A stretch of 20,731 nt of DNA from UBA4823 sp034436035 (GTDB lineage: Bacteria > Chloroflexota > Anaerolineae > Anaerolineales > UBA4823). Of this stretch, positions 16,063-20,731 are shown piece after piece. The notes beneath the pieces are model-generated. The model did no database searches, was not told the DNA's origin, and worked only from the letters and a program-made list of their open reading frames with translations. A program made the translations under genes and the position numbers. The stretch covers positions 1 to 20,731 of the forward strand of contig DAOTVW010000192.1 of NCBI GenBank assembly GCA_034436035.1, given 5' to 3'. Numbering within the stretch: the stretch's first letter is position 1; each line of letters opens with the position of its first letter.

Positions 16063-16839
16063 TTATCGAAATAAATCCTGCTCCTTCGGCCGGATTAATT
16101 CGTTTAATGAACCATCCCGCAAAGGATAAGGAAAGCCGCGCACATGCACCACTGGGGTGCCTTCCGCTGCTTGCCCCATGACCAATGAGGCAGCAGCAGC
16201 CAGTTCATCCGCCACCCCAACCTGAGTGATACGCAAAGTATACCCAAACAGATCATCCATCCCGCGTAGGTCCATCAGCGCTGGCAAGCCGGCAACGCCA
16301 ATTGCCACACCGACAGTGCCCATCCGCCAGGCTCTTCCATGTGAATCGATAATCAATACTCCTACCGTTTTACCACTCGCAGCAATCATACCCTGGCGCA
16401 CACGCTCTGCAGATGCATCCGGGTTCTTCGGCAGAAGCAACACCCATTCACCGTTTTCATTGCCCTGTCCCGCCACGTTGGAATGATCAATCCCGGCATT
16501 GGCGCATACGAATCCCAACCGATGCTCCACGATGATTGTGCCAGGTCGGGTTCTCAAGACTGTGCGACTCTCTTGTAAAATTAACTGGATCAAACGGGGG
16601 TCTTTTTGGATCTGCTCAGCCAGCTGAATTGCTTCTTCCGCAGGTTTCACTGTGGTGAGATCGACCAAGCGACCCTCCGCCTTTGAGACAATTTTTTGGG
16701 CAAGGACGAGTATATCTCCATCCATTAATTGGATTTGGTTTTCCACCAAGGCTTTCAAAAGGATTGCCACGAGATCGTCACCGGGTTTAATGAGCGGGAT
16801 GCCTGACAAGGGAGTGAGGGTTAAAGGTTGAGGATGCAT
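16063..16839 (-). CDS. cofE: CofE: coenzyme F420-0:L-glutamate ligase
   Basis: This 258-residue GTP-dependent ligase adds the L-glutamate tail to F420-0. Family features in order are the opening LTPLSGIPLIKPGDDL, DGDILVLAQKIVSKAEGR, the ESRTVLRTRPGTIIVEHRLGFVCANAGIDHSNV block that is diagnostic for CofE, and LIIDSHGRAWRMGTVGVAIGVAGLPAL. The DLFGYTLRITQVGVADELAAAASLVMGQ segment follows. Length matches stand-alone archaeal CofE and lacks the extra C-terminal reductase domain of mycobacterial FbiB, which is encoded by the next gene. An in-frame TGA lies shortly upstream of the ATG, so this start is likely, though the AAGGA is unusually far (14 bases). Confidence 0.94.
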   Translation of the reverse strand: MHPQPLTLTPLSGIPLIKPGDDLVAILLKALVENQIQLMDGDILVLAQKIVSKAEGRLVDLTTVKPAEEAIQLAEQIQKDPRLIQLILQESRTVLRTRPGTIIVEHRLGFVCANAGIDHSNVAGQGNENGEWVLLLPKNPDASAERVRQGMIAASGKTVGVLIIDSHGRAWRMGTVGVAIGVAGLPALMDLRGMDDLFGYTLRITQVGVADELAAAASLVMGQAAEGTPVVHVRGFPYPLRDGSLNELIRPKEQDLFR

Positions 16840-16889
16840 GGGATTACAGGTAAATCCTTTTCAACAATCTATTCAAGTTGATTTTTCTT

Positions 16890-17582
16890 TTATCTATCGC
16901 TCTGCTGTGTGGGCACACCAGAGATGCGCACGCTAGCGGTTTTGACGCGGTAATACTTATTCAAACTGATTAACAAGGCGGTTAATCCCTCCACAACCAC
17001 CGCGTTGTCCAATCCTCCGGCATAGTACGCGTTCATTCCGCCATCCTGTGCCAATCGCATCACCTTTTCGGCTGCTTCGAGATGGTCAGAGCATACCAGT
17101 ACATCGCTATGGATAGGGTTTTCCAGATCGCGTAAAGCACTGGCTGGAGCAGTTTGAAAGGCTGCCACCACCTGTACCTTCTCGCCCAGCCATTCTTGCG
17201 CCTGTCGGGCTGCTGCCGGCGGGGGTGGCGGAACGGGATTACGAAAATCCACCCGGGCCGTGGCATCTACCAGAATTGGAGGATTAGATGAACTTTTTTC
17301 TTGGAGCGCTGCGCGGATGCTGAGTATCGCTTCCTGATGAGCCGATTGGATAACGGTCAAGACGCAAATATCTGCTTCTCTGGCAGCAGCAGCGTTTTCC
17401 ATTCCAATTACATTATTTAAGCCCAATTGTTGATTAATAGTTTGGGCGGTGTTTTGCGCTTTTTCTGCTTGGCGTGAACCAATGATGACTCGATATCCAG
17501 CTTTTGCCCAGCGCATCGCTAAACCTGGGCCTTCTTTCCCTGTCCCGCCAATAATGGCAATGATTGGTTTGGTTGATTCCAT
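16890..17582 (-). CDS. npdG: NADPH-dependent F420 reductase (F420H2:NADP oxidoreductase)
   Basis: This 230-residue cytoplasmic enzyme transfers hydride between NADPH and F420 and so supplies F420H2. It starts with a Rossmann dinucleotide motif, IIAIIGGTGKEGPGLAMRWA, and IIGSRQAEKA, whose Ser-Arg holds the NADP 2'-phosphate. It continues with READICVLTV, the FRNPVPPPPPAAARQAQEWL stretch and VVAAFQTAPASAL, as in Fno/NpdG. GGLDNAVVVEGLTALLISLN near the end corresponds to the F420-binding helix of the family. GAGGA eight bases before the ATG supports the start. It is the first gene of the cluster, 136 bp after ssnA, followed after 50 bp by cofE. Confidence 0.92.
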   Translation of the reverse strand: MESTKPIIAIIGGTGKEGPGLAMRWAKAGYRVIIGSRQAEKAQNTAQTINQQLGLNNVIGMENAAAAREADICVLTVIQSAHQEAILSIRAALQEKSSSNPPILVDATARVDFRNPVPPPPPAAARQAQEWLGEKVQVVAAFQTAPASALRDLENPIHSDVLVCSDHLEAAEKVMRLAQDGGMNAYYAGGLDNAVVVEGLTALLISLNKYYRVKTASVRISGVPTQQSDR

Positions 17583-17718
17583 TCTATTTATCCTCTTTGG
17601 TTTTTAATCCATATTTGATCGTTTTATACGTTTTATAACTTGGTGCCATACCTGTTTTCGTTTCAAGCGTGTCGTGCATGCTATTCGTGGTTATATTTTC
17701 AATTTATTCCTGGTTTCA

Positions 17719-19068
17719 TCATTTCCTTAGCGCATTATTCTGATAGCGCTGCCAGGTGCGCTGTGAGAACTCCCGCGCTTTATCCGCAATTTCTTCTTCA
17801 TCGAGCGTGAGCAAACGGCGCTCTTTCATCAGTACCTTGCCGTTCACTATCGTTGTAGTGATCATGCTTTCATGAAAACCAAACACAATATGCCAGGGCA
17901 GGTTTTGCGGTGTGAGTGAAGTAAAGGGATGATAATCCACAAAGATGAGATCTGCCAATGCACCCGGTTGAATAACGCCAATTGGAGCTTCCCGGAAGAA
18001 CTTACCAGCTAAGGCAGCATTATGATAAATCGCCATCTCAGCCACCACATCCGCCGGCATGCGGCGTGGATCGCGGTGCCAGACTTTTTGCAGCAAGTAA
18101 GCAAACTTCCATTCTTCCCACATTGTCGAGGTGAACCCATCTGTACCCAAACAAACCGGCACCCCGATGCGCAACAAAGATTCAACTGGCGCCGCCCCGA
18201 CCGCATTGTTCATATTCGAGCGTGGCTGATGGGTCACCCAACTGCCGCTCTCTGCCAGTATTTCAGCCTCGCGGGCATCAACGTGTACACAGTGAGCGAG
18301 GATGGTGTTTTCGCCCAATATGCCATGACGGTGCAATCGATCCACTACGCGCATCCCCGATTTCGCCAGACTATCATATTGGTCGGCATCTGATTCGGCT
18401 GCATGGATATGAAAGCCCACCCCCTTTGGCACCGCTGCCCGGCAAGCGTCCAAAGTCGCATCCGAGAGGGTTAAACTGGCATGTAATCCGAAAGTCGCCC
18501 GTATCAGCGGATTTGGCTCGGCTGCCATCCGTTTGAGAAACCGCAGGTTCTCTTCGATACCGGCTTTCGCCTTTGCCTCCCCATCACGGTCGGTCACTTC
18601 ATAACACAAGACCGCCCGCACGCCCGCTTTTTCAACCGCGTCAGCGATGACATCCAACGAGCCTTCGATGGCATTTGGGGAAGCATGATGGTCAATCAAA
18701 GTAGTTGTGCCATGCCGGATGGCATCGGCTAACATGACCTGCGTCGAAAGGCGCACATCCTCATGGGTTAGGGAACGGTCAAGGGGCCACCACAATTTCT
18801 GCAGGATTTCTGGAAAATCTTTCGGTGGGTTGCCAGGGATTGCCATCCCGCGTGCAAACGCACCATAAAAGTGGGTGTGGGCGCAAATATTACCGGGCAT
18901 GACATATTGACCAGCCGCATCGAGGGTTTCTTCTTGAGGATAACGTTGTCGCATTACGGCGCTATCGCCGATCTCCACAATTTTTCCATCTTGAATGCGC
19001 AAAGCTGCGTTTTCAAGAATTTCATTTTCAATTTTCCAAGTGATGATTTTCCCATTAATGATCAGCAT
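17719..19068 (-). CDS. ssnA: SsnA-type amidohydrolase (putative aminohydrolase/deaminase)
   Basis: This 449-residue metal-dependent hydrolase is of the TRZ/ATZ-deaminase branch. It shows the metal pair HTH (His64, His66), the SsnA-type segment PEILQKLWWPLDRSLTHEDV, LIDHHASPNAIEGSLDVI, the metal ligands in FHIHAAE and ILAHCVH, QPRSNMNNAVGAAP, and CLGTDG with the catalytic Asp. These spans line up closely with E. coli SsnA as I remember it. SsnA is encoded next to molybdenum hydroxylase XdhD, and its substrate is unproven. Here too it lies next to a molybdenum hydroxylase gene. A TTG start six codons earlier is possible, but AAGGGAAG before the ATG at 19068 favours the one used. A purine or N-heterocycle deamination step is the likely role. 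Confidence 0.88.
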   Translation of the reverse strand: MLIINGKIITWKIENEILENAALRIQDGKIVEIGDSAVMRQRYPQEETLDAAGQYVMPGNICAHTHFYGAFARGMAIPGNPPKDFPEILQKLWWPLDRSLTHEDVRLSTQVMLADAIRHGTTTLIDHHASPNAIEGSLDVIADAVEKAGVRAVLCYEVTDRDGEAKAKAGIEENLRFLKRMAAEPNPLIRATFGLHASLTLSDATLDACRAAVPKGVGFHIHAAESDADQYDSLAKSGMRVVDRLHRHGILGENTILAHCVHVDAREAEILAESGSWVTHQPRSNMNNAVGAAPVESLLRIGVPVCLGTDGFTSTMWEEWKFAYLLQKVWHRDPRRMPADVVAEMAIYHNAALAGKFFREAPIGVIQPGALADLIFVDYHPFTSLTPQNLPWHIVFGFHESMITTTIVNGKVLMKERRLLTLDEEEIADKAREFSQRTWQRYQNNALRK

Positions 19069-19082
19069 TTTTCTTCCCTTTA

Positions 19083-19706
19083 TCAATCAAATACAGCCGG
19101 TTGTTGCGGATTTTCCAAAACATGAAACGCATCTTCAATATGGCGAGGGCGGGTGCGTTCGCCGGATAGATACTCTGGGATTTGGTCACGCCTGAAAAAC
19201 CCTACCGCGCTGGTCTCGAAGCTTGGGCGTGCTTCGCCATCAACGATTTGACAGAGAAAAACCAGTTTATAAGCATGAAAGATTTCTAATGGCTCAATGC
19301 GGTTGGCATCATAGACACCAATGAGACGCTGTGCTTTCACGTGATAACCGGCTTCTTCCCACGTTTCTCTTTCGGCTGCCTCAGAAGGGACATCTCCGAC
19401 ATCTGCCCAGCCGCCCGGCAAAGTCCATCCGCCATCGGCTTTCTCCCGCACCATCAAGAGCTTTCCATCCTGAAAGACTGCTGCACGCACATCTACTCGC
19501 GGGGTTGCATAGCCAATTGGCATCGTAAACGCTTGGTGCAGCGCTTCATAATCCAATTGTGTGTTTTGACTGACGATTTCGGCGGCGATCTCCAATAAAC
19601 GGGTATACCGTTGCCGGTTATATTCATCGGTAGAATAATGCAGCCCGGTTTGAGCCAACGCCTGAATCTCACGCGCCCATTCCAGCCAAAGTGGAATCGG
19701 CTTCAT
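19083..19706 (-). CDS. Nudix hydrolase with N-terminal Nudix_N domain
   Basis: This 207-residue hydrolase probably cleaves a nucleoside diphosphate linked to another group. Residues about 8-50 (WAREIQALAQTGLHYSTDEY...RYTRLLEIAAEI) fit the helical Nudix_N domain found in ADP-ribose and related pyrophosphatases. The Nudix box at about 97-120 reads GWADVGDVPSEAAERETWEE. The catalytic REx2EE core is intact, while the first Glu of the classical G-x5-E is Asp. Its ATG overlaps the stop of the molybdenum hydroxylase gene by four bases (ATGA), and 14 bases separate it from ssnA, so it is part of that operon. Housecleaning of a nucleotide or cofactor linked to the hydroxylase is a guess; the substrate is unknown. 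Confidence 0.88.
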   Translation of the reverse strand: MKPIPLWLEWAREIQALAQTGLHYSTDEYNRQRYTRLLEIAAEIVSQNTQLDYEALHQAFTMPIGYATPRVDVRAAVFQDGKLLMVREKADGGWTLPGGWADVGDVPSEAAERETWEEAGYHVKAQRLIGVYDANRIEPLEIFHAYKLVFLCQIVDGEARPSFETSAVGFFRRDQIPEYLSGERTRPRHIEDAFHVLENPQQPAVFD

Positions 19707-20731
19707 TTTAGCCCCTTCACAATGACTTCTTGATCAACCGGTAGATGGTCAATCCGTACACCAACCGCATTATAGATGGCATTCGTTATTGCTGGTGTGG
19801 TGGGGATACTGACGATTTCCCCTACCCCTTTTGCTCCGTAGGGTCCTGCCGCAGCCGGGTGTTCGACAGCAAAAGCAGTGATTTGTGGTGTCATCATAAT
19901 GGAAGGAATGCGGTAACGTGCCAATCGATCGGTGAATACTACCCCATTTTCGACAATAAAGTTCTCGGTAAGGGCGTTGCCGATGCCCATCATAATACCG
20001 CCTTCAAACTGCCCTTGTAAGCCTAAGGGGTTGATTGCACGCCCGACATCAATCGCGCTAATCACTTTTAACACGCGCACCTCACCAGTGAGAGTATTTA
20101 CTTCCACTTCAGCTGCTTGAGCGGCAAACGAGAAAGCAAAATGCATATCTCCACCCTCACCTAACGGTTTGGTTTCGGGTGCCCAATATTCATAAAAAGC
20201 GCGTGGAGTTCGTCCTTCACTGCGCAATACTTTTGCCACCTCACCAAGTGTCAGGCTGTGACCATTGACCTGCGCCAATCCCTCGATAAAACGAATCTGT
20301 TCCGGAGGAACATCATACTTTTCCGCCAATGAAGCAGCCAGCGCGTTTCGTAGGGTTTGGGCAGCAAAGCGAGCTGCATTCCCACTCACAAAAGTTTGTC
20401 GCGAAGCCGTGGTTGGGCCTCCATCAGGGGTGAGGTCGGTATCCATTACCAACACGCGCACCTTTTCTGGTTGGATTGCAAATTCTTCCGCAACGATCAT
20501 CCGCAACACCGTGACCAGTCCTTGCCCGAGTTCAGCAGAGGATGTACGCACCTCTAGGGTGCCATCTTCGTAAAGTTCGACCTCTGCCCCCGCTTTATCA
20601 GGGGCACCGCCGCCTAAGCCGGTGTTTTTATAAGCGACCGCAAAACCCCAAGCTCGCCGCAGATGAGGCTTGCCTGCTACGGTTCGTGCTCGAAAATAAG
20701 GCCTGCTATCTCGGGAAGCTTCCTCGGAAAT
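19703..20731 (-). CDS. Molybdenum hydroxylase large subunit (xanthine dehydrogenase family), C-terminal part
   Basis: The frame is open to the window edge, leaving 342 C-terminal residues. They carry AVAYKNTGLGGGAPDKAGAEV, ELGQGLVTVLRMIVAEEF, the MDTDLTPDGGPTTASRQTFVSGN block, INPLGLQGQFEGGIMMGIGNAL, and the end GPYGAKGVGEIVSIP. The GxKGxGE motif there holds the catalytic Glu that activates the hydroxylating water. These are the molybdopterin-binding parts of the xanthine dehydrogenase/XdhD group. The iron-sulphur and FAD subunits would lie outside this window or in separate genes. It is coupled to the Nudix and ssnA genes. It hydroxylates a purine or other N-heterocycle; the exact substrate and electron acceptor are not shown. 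Confidence 0.92.
   Translation of the reverse strand: MSEEASRDSRPYFRARTVAGKPHLRRAWGFAVAYKNTGLGGGAPDKAGAEVELYEDGTLEVRTSSAELGQGLVTVLRMIVAEEFAIQPEKVRVLVMDTDLTPDGGPTTASRQTFVSGNAARFAAQTLRNALAASLAEKYDVPPEQIRFIEGLAQVNGHSLTLGEVAKVLRSEGRTPRAFYEYWAPETKPLGEGGDMHFAFSFAAQAAEVEVNTLTGEVRVLKVISAIDVGRAINPLGLQGQFEGGIMMGIGNALTENFIVENGVVFTDRLARYRIPSIMMTPQITAFAVEHPAAAGPYGAKGVGEIVSIPTTPAITNAIYNAVGVRIDHLPVDQEVIVKGLK

Noticed and set aside
17583..17718. Possible promoter for the F420 cluster in the 136-bp gap after ssnA
   Set aside because: TTGAAA and TATAAA are present on the minus strand, but about 23 bp apart. I could not support a promoter with normal spacing.

Overview
This window looks like chromosomal DNA from a Gram-variable, heterotrophic bacterium. 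A member of the Chloroflexota (Anaerolineae-like) is my best guess, based on the mix of an F420 gene set, a Tat-exported lipoprotein sugar binder and a large PAS/GAF/GGDEF sensor. The assignment is an inference, because no rRNA or other phylogenetic marker is present. I saw no tRNA, rRNA, CRISPR array, insertion sequence or phage gene.

Region 1 (1-7925, all minus strand) is one carbohydrate-uptake locus. In transcription order it holds a LacI-family repressor, a class III (glutamate-1-semialdehyde-aminomutase-like) aminotransferase, a ROK-family fructokinase-like sugar kinase, a Tat/lipobox solute-binding protein, two permeases, a MalK/UgpC-type ATPase, and the start of a GntR-family regulator cut by the window edge. 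The lacI gene has a good sigma-70-type promoter followed by two tandem 12-bp LacI-type operators. The gntR gene has its own near-consensus promoter with a 12-bp HutC-like palindrome just after the -10. A perfect 14-bp hairpin lies between the binding-protein and permease genes. The aminotransferase is the unexpected partner and suggests an amino- or keto-sugar route that I cannot name.

Region 2 (7926-12729, plus strand) holds a stand-alone signalling gene for a 1145-residue PAS-GAF-GAF-PAS-GAF-PAS-GGDEF protein (predicted diguanylate cyclase). It also holds a small two-helix membrane protein with a zinc ribbon. The roughly 490-bp space between them contains 11-bp-phased TTCACA repeats before a -10-like box (an OmpR/PhoB-type site) and a nested inverted-repeat leader.

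Region 3 (12730-17582, minus strand) is a coenzyme F420 cluster. In transcription order it encodes F420:NADP oxidoreductase (npdG/fno), cofE, a nitroreductase resembling the C-terminal domain of mycobacterial FbiB, cofD, cofC and a luciferase-like (LLM) oxidoreductase. The FO synthase genes (cofG/cofH or fbiC) are not here. The separate FbiB-C-like gene next to cofE suggests the dehydro-F420 (phosphoenolpyruvate) route.

Region 4 (17719-20731, minus strand) encodes, in transcription order, the C-terminal part of a molybdenum hydroxylase large subunit (xanthine dehydrogenase family), a Nudix hydrolase and an SsnA-type amidohydrolase. They overlap or nearly touch. This is a purine or N-heterocycle type catabolic module just upstream of the F420 cluster. 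Whether the two act together is open.
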